Below, one piece after another: positions 1-7,675 of a stretch of DNA of 35,091 nucleotides. A program made the translations under genes and the position numbers. Numbering within the stretch: position 1 is the stretch's first letter; each line of letters starts with the position of its first letter. The DNA is taken from NCBI RefSeq assembly GCF_000723405.1, contig NZ_CCAE010000048.1, forward strand, positions 1 to 35,091, written 5' to 3'. The notes below the pieces were generated by a model that was not told where the DNA came from, did no database searches, and worked only from the letters and a program-made list of their open reading frames with translations. The DNA comes from Hydrogenophaga intermedia. Lineage in GTDB: Bacteria; Pseudomonadota; Gammaproteobacteria; Burkholderiales; Burkholderiaceae_C.

Positions 1-77
1 ACAAATCCGTCCCGTTTGAAGAACTGGCATCCGTTCCTACCCCAAACTCGTTTATCAACTGGCAACGCGACAGAACC
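1..77. mobile_element. Possible end of an IS6-family insertion sequence (cut by window edge)
   Basis: TraC coding sequence is recognisable down to about base 78. To the left, the minus strand reads GGTTCTGTCGCGTTGCC. The first bases resemble the terminal inverted repeats of IS6-family elements (IS257/IS431 begin GGTTCTGTTGCAAA). The resemblance is partial, no transposase is visible in 77 bases, and the target duplication cannot be checked because the other end is outside the window. Another insertion or a rearrangement junction remains possible. Confidence 0.35.
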
Positions 78-1569
78 TCGCCGCGTGCTGGGCGAACATC
101 AGTTGCGTGTACCACCGGCGCCGATCCTGGCCGGGGTTGTAGCAGCACGGCAGCCAGCGCAGGTAGCTGTTGAGCGGCGCCACCTCGTCGTCCTCGCGCA
201 CCGGCTGCAGGCCGGCGTTGAGCATCACGTTCGCGAGGTCCAGGCCGCGCCGATCCAATTCCGCCTCGTCGCGCCCGCGTAGGTAGAACGCCAGAGTGCC
301 CCGGTAGAGCTTGTGCGCGCTGCCGATCAGGGAGCGGGCTTCATGCACGTCCTTGAGCGTCTGCTCCGACGCCAGCGTCTCGCCCACAGCTTTCTTCGCC
401 AGATGGTTGAGGTCCGATTCGAGGACGTCCTGCGGCGTGGCGACCATCGTGAGACACATCAAGGTGTCCTCGGGCATCTGGTCGAACAGCGTGTTGATCG
501 CGTCCCCCTTGCGGGTCTCGCCGGTCAGGTGCCCGGTGCCGGGCGGCATGCGCAGCCGGTCGGTGATCAGCACGCGGTGCGGCATGCCGTCGAAGTACCA
601 GGCCCCTTGCGCCACGTCCGAGCGCGGCTGCCCAAAGAACAGCCGCTGGCTGAAATCCCGCCCGCTCGCCAGCTCGATCTCGCCGGCCTCGCTTTCCTCG
701 GTACTGTCCGGATAGCGCGCCAACGCGTAGAAGCGCTCCCGGTCCTCCACCCCAGGCCCGAGCAGCGTGGGGCGCGGGTTGAACCACCGCAGCAGCCAGT
801 CGTGGACGTCGGCCGCGACCATGCGCCGGGCCTGGATGCCGGCGTTCGCCAGGCCGCCGCACAGGCGGTCGCAGACGATGCCCAGCATCTGCTCGGGTGT
901 CTGGCCGCGGCGGTTTGCCTGTCCCTGTCCGCTCGCGCGGCGGTACACCACCATGCGCACGCGCCGCGTCTGGCCGCGCCAGCGCAGCCGCGTGACCACC
1001 GTGTCCTCGAACAGGCCGCCGGGCTTGGCCACAGCGCGCAGGTGGTGGCCGAAGAAGCGCAGGTAGAACTCGGTGAACGCCGAGCCGCGCGCACGTGGCT
1101 GCACGTAATCGCGCAAGGTCTGCATGTACTGGTCGAAGCTCGGTTCGTCCTGGGCATAGAGCTGGAGCACCCACGGGTTCTCGTCCAGTTCATCGAAACT
1201 GTCCTGAAGCGCGTTTTCCAGGGCGTCGCGGGCATGCGCGAGCCAGCCAGGCTCCCGGCCCTCGGTGCCCAGCGGCACCAGCTCGTAGAACGCCGCCACC
1301 GATTGGCCGTCCTCCAGGAGCATCGATTTCGACTCGGGCATGAACTCCACCCAGGGCAGCAGTTCCACGAAGGACGGCGCAACGTCGTACAGCGCCTGCT
1401 CGTCGGCCACGGTCGCTGGCTTGCGGCCGTGGACTGCCGAACCGGGTTCGGGGATGCCGGCCTGGCGCAAGGCCTCGACGTGGCGCTGCCAGCTGTCCGG
1501 CTGCTCATCGCTGGCCGGGCTACTGGAGCCGGCGCCGGCCAGCTTCGGCCATGGGAGTTTCCACCGCAT
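55..1569 (-). pseudogene. traC: traC-like VirB4-family conjugative ATPase (PFL_4706 type), 3'-truncated
   Basis: This is the N-terminal half of the large transfer ATPase of ICE type IV secretion (TIGR03744, PFL_4706 family). Intact members are about 900-970 residues and energise pilus assembly at the inner membrane. Here about 497 residues of genuine sequence are followed by about 7 foreign residues and a stop at 55. The protein ends just after the QLMFAQHAA stretch, where homologues continue into the Walker A nucleotide-binding domain, so all ATPase motifs are missing. The start at 1569 follows a GGAGGA ribosome-binding site and overlaps the upstream stop (TGATG), as expected for an operon. 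I infer a disrupted gene. The downstream transfer genes normally found after traC are outside the window. Confidence 0.8.
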
Positions 1570-2018
1570 CAGTAGTCCTCCACGCGCTCGCCCGGCATCG
1601 CGTACTGGATGCGCTGGTAGAGCGGGAAGACGGTCGTGTAGCCGGGCACCGGCACGGGATCGGTGCCGGCCAGGTGCGGGTACACGTACATCACGAGATC
1701 GGGATTGGGCAGGCGCTGGAACTGGCGGTGGACCTCATTGCGCGCGGTGCGCGTGTAGCGCATCTGCTCGACAGGTGCGGCCTGCACGTCGGCGTCGGTC
1801 AGGGGCCGACGCAGGCTCTGGCGCGCGTCGAGCAGCTGGCGGCCGGCGTTCCGTCCGGCTGCGCCACCGCCGTCGCCGGCCTCCTGCTGCCAGATGTCCA
1901 TCATCGTGCGGTCACCGTGGGTCAGCAGCTTTTCCTTGCTGGTGGCGCAGCCGCCAAGCACCGCGACGGCGAGGGCCAGTGCCAGGCCACGGGCCAGGTT
2001 AGTCAAGTTCGAGTGCAT
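1569..2018 (-). CDS. Conjugative transfer region lipoprotein (TIGR03751 family)
   Basis: A 149-residue lipoprotein of the ICE mating apparatus. The N-terminus is a lipoprotein signal peptide: a charged start (MHSNLTNLARG), a hydrophobic core and a lipobox ending LGGC, so the mature protein would begin at Cys23 and be anchored in the outer membrane. The rest is a soluble domain with a Val-Pro-Gly-Tyr stretch near the C-terminus. Its position between the TraB/VirB10-like gene and traC is the usual place of TIGR03751 proteins, analogous to the TraV/VirB7 lipoprotein. The start at 2018 is chosen over upstream ATGs because it follows an AGGAGA site and gives a complete signal peptide. It overlaps the upstream gene by 20 bases. 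Confidence 0.85.
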   Translation of the reverse strand: MHSNLTNLARGLALALAVAVLGGCATSKEKLLTHGDRTMMDIWQQEAGDGGGAAGRNAGRQLLDARQSLRRPLTDADVQAAPVEQMRYTRTARNEVHRQFQRLPNPDLVMYVYPHLAGTDPVPVPGYTTVFPLYQRIQYAMPGERVEDY

Positions 2019-3429
2019 GGCTTTCTCCTGCGCGGTGATCGACCTTGCGGCCTTCGGGATCGAAGTCGATGGCGAGCGGCTTTTCGAGGTGGACGGCCAC
2101 CTTGGCGCCGGGCTGAACATAGACGGCGGCGAATGCCTGGCCGTACAACTTGTTGACCCAGGCCGACATGTCCCGCACGCCGCCCGCCAGAATCTGGCCG
2201 ACCGCTTCCTGGCCGGTGATGCCCACGGTGCCGATGGAGCCGTCCGAGCCGACATAGGACATGCGGCCGCTGTCGCTCTCGATGAGCGAGGCCACACCGG
2301 CACCGGCCGCGGTGATCAGGGCCTGCGAGCCGAGGTATTGCTGGGCGTTGCTGCGCCGCTCGCCGCTGACGCACGGGATGCCGTGGGGATCGCTGATCCA
2401 GCCCAAGCCCCCACTTTGAGAGTTCTGCTGTTGGTTGTCCTGCTGGTTGCCCTCGCGGTCTTCGGGGATCGTGCGGATCGTGCCGTCGTGGAAGACGAAC
2501 GTGATGCTGCGCACCTGACCGCGCACGCACGACAGCGTCCAGTCGCCCGAGGCGGTGCCGCTGAACACGGCGCCGGCCACGTCGGGAATGTCGATGCCAT
2601 TGGCGGTCAGGTTGTCCGGCCCGACCAGGACTTTGAACGGATAGGGATCATTGACCGTGCCGTCGATCGGCACGCGGCCGATCAGCGCGGTCATGGCGAC
2701 CGAACCCATGAGCGTGGAGTTGGTCGGCACGGTATAGACCGGCTTGGCACTCTTGACCCCGGCGGCGCGGGCGCCCGCGTTGGCCACGGTTTCCGCGGTG
2801 GTTTCGAGCGTGCTCTGCGCCGGGCCGAAGCTCGTGGGGAAGCTCATGCCGCCGCTCGCGCCACGCCCCCCGTTGCGCCCCTCGGCGGGCTTTGCGTGGT
2901 CCGGCTCGACCCACCGCACGCCGCCCTCCATGCCGGCCTCGTCGCCGCCCTGCAGCCCCAAGCCCACGGGCAGGTCCGCATGGCCGCCGCCGCGCCCGCC
3001 GATGCTGTCCAGGCGCCGCTGCAGGTCGGCGAGCAGCCCTTCGGTCTGCTGGCGCGCGCTGGCCGCCTGCTCCTGGTCGCGGCGCAGGTTGGACCGCTCG
3101 GATTCGAGCGCCGAGTTGATGCGCTGGTCGATGGAGTTTTCGCGCTGACGCAGCCGCTGGTTCTCTTCACGCTGGGACTTGTTGTCCGAGAGCGCGGTCT
3201 GAAGCTCGGTGCGCAACTGCTTCACCTGCGCCACCAAGGTCGCCACGGTGTCGCGCGGGGTATCGCCCTCGATGCCGAGAGCCTTCATTTCATCGGGCGT
3301 GAGCTGGGCGCCGTTGTCCTCCGCGGGTGGCGCCGTGCTGCCTCCACCCGAGAACAGCCGGATACCGACGAACAGCACCAGGATGGCGACAGGGATCATC
3401 AGCCACTTGAGCAGGCCGTTACTGCGCAT
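1999..3429 (-). CDS. ICE conjugation protein, PFL_4705 family (TraB/VirB10-like)
   Basis: A 476-residue protein matching the TIGR03752/PFL_4705 family of ICE type IV secretion. It has a short cytoplasmic start, one membrane segment (about residues 8-27), a long charged coiled coil (about 60-150, rich in Gln/Glu/Arg) and a C-terminal periplasmic domain. This architecture is that of TraB/VirB10 proteins, which span the periplasm and connect inner and outer membrane parts of the channel. The start at 3429 follows an AAGGAGG site and overlaps the end of the preceding gene by 11 bases. Its stop lies inside the following lipoprotein gene, so translation is probably coupled. Confidence 0.85.
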   Translation of the reverse strand: MRSNGLLKWLMIPVAILVLFVGIRLFSGGGSTAPPAEDNGAQLTPDEMKALGIEGDTPRDTVATLVAQVKQLRTELQTALSDNKSQREENQRLRQRENSIDQRINSALESERSNLRRDQEQAASARQQTEGLLADLQRRLDSIGGRGGGHADLPVGLGLQGGDEAGMEGGVRWVEPDHAKPAEGRNGGRGASGGMSFPTSFGPAQSTLETTAETVANAGARAAGVKSAKPVYTVPTNSTLMGSVAMTALIGRVPIDGTVNDPYPFKVLVGPDNLTANGIDIPDVAGAVFSGTASGDWTLSCVRGQVRSITFVFHDGTIRTIPEDREGNQQDNQQQNSQSGGLGWISDPHGIPCVSGERRSNAQQYLGSQALITAAGAGVASLIESDSGRMSYVGSDGSIGTVGITGQEAVGQILAGGVRDMSAWVNKLYGQAFAAVYVQPGAKVAVHLEKPLAIDFDPEGRKVDHRAGESHALELD

Positions 3430-4327
3430 GGCGGGCCTCCTTGGTGTTCTCGTCGCCGTCCGGCTGCGGCAGATGCAGGGCAGGGTCGAAGCGGTGAATC
3501 GCCGGCAGCAGCGACTGCGCGAGGCCGCGGCCGCGCGTGACCAGGTACAGGACGGTCGTGTCCTCGGGCGTGCCGCGCGGGCCCAGCGCCTCGTGCTGGA
3601 AGGTGGCGGTGAGGAAATCGCCTTGCAGCACGCGCGGGTCGAGCGTGATCCAGCCGCCGCTGCCGTTGGTCAGGCGCACGGCTGTGACCCACTGGTCCTC
3701 CAGGCGCCACGACGCGAGCGCGACCGCGCGCACGGGCAGCGTTGGCATCAGTGTGTCCAGGTCGAGGTCGCGGGGCAGGTTGACCCGCATGACGCCCGGC
3801 AGCGGCTCCACGGTGCGCAACGGCGCGTAGAGGTTCTGCGCGGCGAAGCGCGTCAGGACGACAGGGACCGGGGTTTCGCGCCGCGCGGTCCGAGCACCTG
3901 CCTGGGCACGTGCTGGGGCATCGTCGGCGCCGCCTGCCTGATCGCCGTAGCGCGCTGGAGTGCTGCTGCCCTCGACGATGCGCACCGGCTCCAGCTCGGC
4001 CTCGCCGTCCTTGGGTGGTTCGGCCGCGATGTCCAGCAGGATCAGCGCGCCCGTGTCGGCGTCCTGCAGTTGCAACCGCGTGGGCTCGATCGGCTCGCTG
4101 GCGCGCAGGTACACCGCGCCGCCCGCGCTCTGTACGCGGAGGCGCTCGCCCACGCCCGCGGGCACGCCCACGCGCACGTCCCGGTCGATGAACACGATGC
4201 GTTCCTGACCGACCTTCAGCGGCACTGCCAGCGGCATGCGCTCCCAGCGCAGGATTTCCACTGCATGGGCGACGGGTGCCGCGGCCACGGCCAGCAGTCC
4301 CAGCAGCGCGAGTACAGGGTGCTTCAT
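3419..4327 (-). CDS. ICE conjugation protein, PFL_4704 family (TraK/VirB9-like)
   Basis: A 302-residue exported protein with a cleavable signal peptide (MKHPVLALLGLLAVAAAPVAHA) followed by a beta-rich secreted region. It corresponds to the TIGR03749/PFL_4704 family, which occupies the TraK/VirB9 position of ICE mating systems and probably forms part of the outer-membrane core. A low-complexity Ala/Arg-rich linker lies around residues 135-155. The start at 4327 overlaps the stop of the upstream gene (ATGA), and the far longer upstream extension lacks a signal peptide, so 4327 is preferred. Confidence 0.85.
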   Translation of the reverse strand: MKHPVLALLGLLAVAAAPVAHAVEILRWERMPLAVPLKVGQERIVFIDRDVRVGVPAGVGERLRVQSAGGAVYLRASEPIEPTRLQLQDADTGALILLDIAAEPPKDGEAELEPVRIVEGSSTPARYGDQAGGADDAPARAQAGARTARRETPVPVVLTRFAAQNLYAPLRTVEPLPGVMRVNLPRDLDLDTLMPTLPVRAVALASWRLEDQWVTAVRLTNGSGGWITLDPRVLQGDFLTATFQHEALGPRGTPEDTTVLYLVTRGRGLAQSLLPAIHRFDPALHLPQPDGDENTKEARHAQ

Positions 4328-5016
4328 GGGGTGTTTCCTCCTTGAGGCGCTTGCGGAGACAGGCCACTCGGCGCCGGGCGCGTCGGCTCCGGTGCACTGA
4401 TGCGCTGGGGCGCGCCGTCGTAGCAGTCCAGCGCCAGGCCGAACGGGTTGCGGGCGGGATCGACATCCACCCGCGTGACCTTGATCGGATAGCGCACCAG
4501 GGCGCGCTTGACCTGCTCGGCGCCGTAGTACTCGTCCGCCGTGATGTCCAGCGTCACCACCCAGTCGCGGTCGGACACGGTGCGCACGCGTGCCGTGGGG
4601 TCGTCGCCATAGCCGCGGCCGGGAATCTCGTAGATGCCGCGCACGCGCTGGCGCAGCTCGCCGGTGGAGCGGCGGTAGTCGTAGTCCGCCCGCAGGAAGG
4701 CCTGGCAGGATGGGGTGAGGTACGGCGAGAGCGTGTGGAGGTTGCGCGGGTAGTCCTCTTCGCCATTGGTCGGCCAGCGGTTCAACGTCTGGAACACGTA
4801 GAACGTGAACGCATAGACCGATTCGGGCGGCACCTCCCACCACTTGCGGGTACTGCCAGAGCGCAGGTCGGGCGGGACGTGGATGGTCAGGTCGCGCGGC
4901 GCGCTCCACCAGCCGCCGCCCATGACCAGGGCAACGACGACCAGCGCGCCCGCGCCCAGCCGCAAGGTCTTGATGTGCGCCTGCAGGTGGGCGATCTCGT
5001 TCTTGAAGCGGCTCAT
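4324..5016 (-). CDS. ICE conjugation protein, PFL_4703 family (TraE/VirB8-like)
   Basis: A 230-residue protein of the TIGR03746/PFL_4703 family. It has a short cytoplasmic N-terminus (MSRFKNEIAHLQAHIK), one membrane segment at about residues 21-37, then a periplasmic domain with the YAFTFYVFQTLNRW stretch. The layout is that of VirB8/TraE proteins, bitopic scaffold subunits of the inner-membrane complex. The C-terminal 30 residues are Pro-rich. Both ends overlap neighbours by ATGA junctions, so the gene is fixed in the operon. Confidence 0.85.
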   Translation of the reverse strand: MSRFKNEIAHLQAHIKTLRLGAGALVVVALVMGGGWWSAPRDLTIHVPPDLRSGSTRKWWEVPPESVYAFTFYVFQTLNRWPTNGEEDYPRNLHTLSPYLTPSCQAFLRADYDYRRSTGELRQRVRGIYEIPGRGYGDDPTARVRTVSDRDWVVTLDITADEYYGAEQVKRALVRYPIKVTRVDVDPARNPFGLALDCYDGAPQRISAPEPTRPAPSGLSPQAPQGGNTP

Positions 5017-5411
5017 CGCATGCTCCTGCGGGTGGACCAGAAGCCCGAGCGCGAGATCAGCACATGGCCACCAACCCAGCCTGCCATCAGCGGATGGCGC
5101 GTGACGATGCGCCATTGCAGTTGTCGATACAGCCAAGTGTCGGGACGCCCACGCTTGAGGCGGCGCAGGATGCCGCCGCCGATGAAGACGCCGAGCGCCA
5201 CACCCAGGACGACGAACGTCGGCGCCAGCGCGATCGTGCGGAACACCCAGGACAGGGGCGCGCCGACCAGCAGGCCGGCGGCGCCGGACAGGCCGCAGCA
5301 AATCCAGAGTTCATCGGCGGTGAGGCCGCGCACGACAACGGGATGGCGGTTGAGCCGGTGCGGAAGGAACGTCACGGTCCCGTCCGCACGGACGTGCTGC
5401 TGCTCGGACAT
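5013..5411 (-). CDS. ICE conjugation protein, TIGR03750 family (TraL-like)
   Basis: A 132-residue inner-membrane protein. The N-terminal 30 residues are soluble (HRLNRHPVVVRGLTADE). Two hydrophobic segments follow (about 37-55 and 60-82), then a basic tail containing RRLKRGRPDTWLYRQLQWR. This pattern matches the TIGR03750 family and the TraL/VirB3 class of small pilus-assembly proteins. The start at 5411 (ATGTCCGAGCAG) is preferred over the upstream in-frame ATG because the extra N-terminus looks like read-through of intergenic sequence. The stop overlaps the next start (ATGA). Confidence 0.8.
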   Translation of the reverse strand: MSEQQHVRADGTVTFLPHRLNRHPVVVRGLTADELWICCGLSGAAGLLVGAPLSWVFRTIALAPTFVVLGVALGVFIGGGILRRLKRGRPDTWLYRQLQWRIVTRHPLMAGWVGGHVLISRSGFWSTRRSMR

Positions 5412-5422
5412 ACCGGCCTCGC

Positions 5423-5782
5423 TTACAGGATGCCGGTAGCTTCGGTGAGCAGCCAGATGCCGATCACCAGCAGCACGGCGCCGATGGCGACCGTGAGGCC
5501 GAACTGGCCCCACGTCTTGCGGCCGGTGTGGATCTCCGCGTAGGTCCCGTAGGCGTGGTAGCAGACGCCGATGAACATCGACGCCACCACCAGCAGGGCC
5601 ACGAGCATGATGATGTCGTAGCCGTAGTTGCGGATGGTCTCCATGATGCCGTTGCCGGTGCCGCGCGTGGGGTTCTCCAATTGCGGCAGACCTTGCGCGA
5701 ACGACAGCGCGGGCAGCGCTGCGGCGCCCAGGGCCACGGCGGCGCGCTGGGCAAAACGGGAAGTGAGGTTGCGGTTGTGCAT
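5423..5782 (-). CDS. ICE membrane protein, PFL_4702 family (pilin-like)
   Basis: A 119-residue protein with a signal peptide (about residues 1-29, ending LPALSFAQG) and two hydrophobic segments (about 55-76 and 96-115) separated by a short polar loop. It matches TIGR03745/PFL_4702. The signal peptide plus two-helix hairpin is the architecture of VirB2/TraA-type pilins, so a pilus subunit role is a reasonable inference but is not shown by the sequence. It lies 11 bases upstream of the TraL-like gene and 16 bases downstream of the PFL_4701 gene. Confidence 0.8.
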   Translation of the reverse strand: MHNRNLTSRFAQRAAVALGAAALPALSFAQGLPQLENPTRGTGNGIMETIRNYGYDIIMLVALLVVASMFIGVCYHAYGTYAEIHTGRKTWGQFGLTVAIGAVLLVIGIWLLTEATGIL

Positions 5783-5798
5783 GGTCGGGCCTTTCAGG

Positions 5799-6032
5799 TC
5801 AGGACAGAAGGAAGAAACTCAGGACGAGGTACATCGCGACGAAGCGGATGCAGACGCCGAGGAACTGGCGCTGGTTGAGGCGGCTCTCGGACCACCCCAC
5901 GTAGGCCGTTCGGATGGCCCAGACGCCCCACACGAGCAGGACCGCGAACACGACGCCGACCAGGACGGTCGCCATTGCGGAAGGCGCGATGCCGCTGTTG
6001 GCTTGAAATGCCGAGACCTGGGCGCCGTTCAT
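5799..6032 (-). CDS. ICE small membrane protein, PFL_4701 family (TIGR03758)
   Basis: A 77-residue protein consisting mainly of two hydrophobic segments (about 19-41 and 58-76) joined by a polar stretch (YVGWSESRLNQRQF). Its size, topology and place between the RAQPRD and PFL_4702 genes fit TIGR03758/PFL_4701. Its role is unknown beyond belonging to the mating-pair apparatus. The start overlaps the stop of the RAQPRD gene (ATGA), indicating coupled translation. Confidence 0.8.
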   Translation of the reverse strand: MNGAQVSAFQANSGIAPSAMATVLVGVVFAVLLVWGVWAIRTAYVGWSESRLNQRQFLGVCIRFVAMYLVLSFFLLS

Positions 6033-6412
6033 TGCTTGCCCCCCGCAGTCGTCGCCGGCAGCGGCTCGGCCGCCCGCTCGGTGCGGTAGTCGCCGGCCAG
6101 TTCGGAGGGGTCGCGCGGCTGAGCGCGCGATGGCGTCAGGTGAAACTGGATGCCGGCGCGAACGCGCGCCAGGTCAGCCAGCAGCCGCGGGTAGTCGAAG
6201 TGGTAGCGCTCGCCCGGCTGGATGGGGGCATGCGCGGCGCTGTCCGCGACGGTGCGCTCCAGCGCGTCGAGCTGGCGCAGTGCGGCGACCAGCTCCTGGC
6301 GCTGTGCCGGAGACTCGGCCAAGGCCATCTGGGACAGACCCAGCAGGAGGGCCGTCACGAGAAAAGTGGGCACGCCGCGATGCGCGGCGCGCAGCCAGAT
6401 CGAAGCCACCAT
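6029..6412 (-). CDS. RAQPRD family ICE protein
   Basis: A 127-residue exported protein with a signal peptide (hydrophobic core LVTALLLGLSQMALA) and a helical mature part. The diagnostic family motif RAQPRD itself is present at about residues 96-101, which identifies TIGR01690. The function is not known. The gene is conserved in ICE transfer clusters directly before PFL_4701. It is the first transfer gene read leftward from the defence cargo, so its promoter must lie in 6413-6600 or transcription must come through the cargo. Confidence 0.9.
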   Translation of the reverse strand: MVASIWLRAAHRGVPTFLVTALLLGLSQMALAESPAQRQELVAALRQLDALERTVADSAAHAPIQPGERYHFDYPRLLADLARVRAGIQFHLTPSRAQPRDPSELAGDYRTERAAEPLPATTAGGKQ

Positions 6413-6615
6413 CGCGCCATTCCTGTGTGATCAGCAATGGGGTGATCGTGGAGATCAGGGCTGTTTTAGGCCGCAAACAATAGGAACTGGCGGACGACCG
6501 GATTGGGCATACCGCGAGCGAACCTACAAAAGCCCGGGTCGAGTTTCGATTATTGCGTTTTTCGAGTGTTTCGAATATGATCGGCTCTGCAACCGTTTTC
6601 GCTTAGGAGCTACCC
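6413..6615. promoter_or_regulatory. Divergent intergenic region between transfer genes and defence cargo
   Basis: This 203-base gap separates the leftward RAQPRD gene from the rightward HTH gene, so it should hold at least two outward promoters. The right half (about 6540-6600) is markedly AT-richer than its surroundings. A convincing rightward promoter is annotated separately. No equally clear leftward promoter was found by eye. Confidence 0.5.
6553..6581 (+). promoter_or_regulatory. Candidate sigma-70 promoter with inverted repeat in the spacer
   Basis: TTGCGT at 6553-6558 and TATGAT at 6576-6581 are separated by exactly 17 bases, and both are close to the sigma-70 consensus. The spacer contains the inverted repeat TTCGA-GTGTT-TCGAA (6561-6575), well placed for a repressor. 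The HTH protein encoded 35 bases downstream is the obvious candidate autoregulator. The ribosome-binding site TAGGAG follows just before the ATG at 6616. Confidence 0.6.
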
Positions 6616-7086
6616 ATGACCACCGCCACTGCCCAATCCAAGATGACCCTTCCCGCCGCGGGAGAGGTTAAGGCAGCCGTCCAGGGTCAACGTGCCTTGG
6701 CGGCTTACCTCGCAACCCAGTTCGAGACGCAGCACATCCAGATCTTTGATGACCACAAACAGGCTCATCAGGTGGAACTGCCTACCTCGGCTTTACGCCT
6801 GCTGGTCGACATCCTGGCCGAGTTGGCCGATGGCAATGCAGTAAAGGTGGTGCCCGTCCATGCAGAGCTGACGACCCAAGAGGCGGCGGACTTGCTCAAC
6901 GTGTCCCGTCCCCATTTCGTCAAGCTGCTAGAAGATGGGGTGTTGGCATTTCATCGCACCGGCAAGCACCGCAGGGTGAGGTTCGCCGATCTGATGCAGT
7001 ACAAGGAAGCGCGCGAGCGCGCCAGTGAGCAGGCGATGGCCGAACTCGCTCAGCAGTCGCAAGAGTTGGGAATGGGATACGAATGA
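6616..7086 (+). CDS. HTH (excisionase/MerR-like) DNA-binding protein, putative antitoxin or regulator
   Basis: A 156-residue protein. Residues 1-80 are helical with no recognised domain. Residues about 84-131 form an excisionase-type winged helix (TTQEAADLLNVSRPHFVKLL, then a wing with HRTGKHRRVRFADL). The C-terminal 25 residues are a charged helix. HTH_17-type proteins overlapping a PIN-domain gene are typical antitoxins of VapBC-like pairs, where the DNA-binding half represses the operon and the other half neutralises the toxin. The stop overlaps the PIN gene start (7083-7086). Its promoter carries an inverted repeat that could be its operator. In this setting it could also regulate the CBASS genes immediately downstream, which is inference from gene order. 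Confidence 0.75.
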   Translation: MTTATAQSKMTLPAAGEVKAAVQGQRALAAYLATQFETQHIQIFDDHKQAHQVELPTSALRLLVDILAELADGNAVKVVPVHAELTTQEAADLLNVSRPHFVKLLEDGVLAFHRTGKHRRVRFADLMQYKEARERASEQAMAELAQQSQELGMGYE

Positions 7087-7658
7087 GGCATTCCCCATTC
7101 ACCGCCGTCTACGACGCGTGCGTTCTATATCCCGCGCCACTGCGGGATTTCCTGATGTGGCTCGGCCTGTCTGGCCGCTTCCGGGCGCGGTGGAGCCAAG
7201 CCATTCATGAGGAGTGGAAACGCAATCTGTTGATCAACCGCCCCGATCTCACCCGGGTTCAGGTCGACAGGACGTCGGATCTCATGGACAGGGCCATTCC
7301 GGACGGCTTGGTGGAGGGCTACGAAGCGCTCGTGGCAGGCCTGACATTACCCGATCCGAACGATCGGCACGTCCTGGCTGCGGCGATTCGCTGCGGTGCG
7401 AGCGTGATTGTGACGTTCAACGAACGTGATTTCCCGAACGATCTGCTGGCTCCGTACGGCATCGAATCGCAGCACCCCGATGAGTTTGTGGACAACCTGC
7501 TGGATCTGGATGCGGCCGCCGTAGTGTCGGCTGCGCAGCGCCAGCGTGCCCAACTCAAGCATCCGCCGATCGATGTGGACCGCTATCTCGAAATCCTGCT
7601 GCGCCAAGGCCTTGTGCAAACGACCAAGGTGCTGGCGACCTATCGCACCATTCTCTGA
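7083..7658 (+). CDS. PIN-domain protein, putative ribonuclease toxin
   Basis: A 191-residue PIN-domain protein. The acidic residues of the metal-dependent RNase fold are visible: Asp11 (VYDACVLYP), Glu43/Glu44 (HEEWKRNL), Asp91/Asp94 (LPDPNDRHVLAAAI), and Asn113/Asp116 in VIVTFNERDFP. All key positions seem intact, so it is probably active. A C-terminal extension of about 60 residues goes beyond a minimal VapC. It overlaps the HTH gene by four bases, and the Cap6 gene starts only 17 bases after its stop, so the pair and the CBASS genes are probably one transcript. A stand-alone toxin-antitoxin cassette that merely shares the promoter is the alternative. Confidence 0.75.
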   Translation: MRHSPFTAVYDACVLYPAPLRDFLMWLGLSGRFRARWSQAIHEEWKRNLLINRPDLTRVQVDRTSDLMDRAIPDGLVEGYEALVAGLTLPDPNDRHVLAAAIRCGASVIVTFNERDFPNDLLAPYGIESQHPDEFVDNLLDLDAAAVVSAAQRQRAQLKHPPIDVDRYLEILLRQGLVQTTKVLATYRTIL

Positions 7659-7675
7659 CCCGCCGAGAGCCACGG

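Noticed and set aside
1894..3540. Long plus-strand open frame of 548 codons
   Set aside because: It is antisense to the PFL_4705 gene and lipoprotein gene, has Arg/His/Ala-rich composition typical of a high-GC shadow frame, and no ribosome-binding site.
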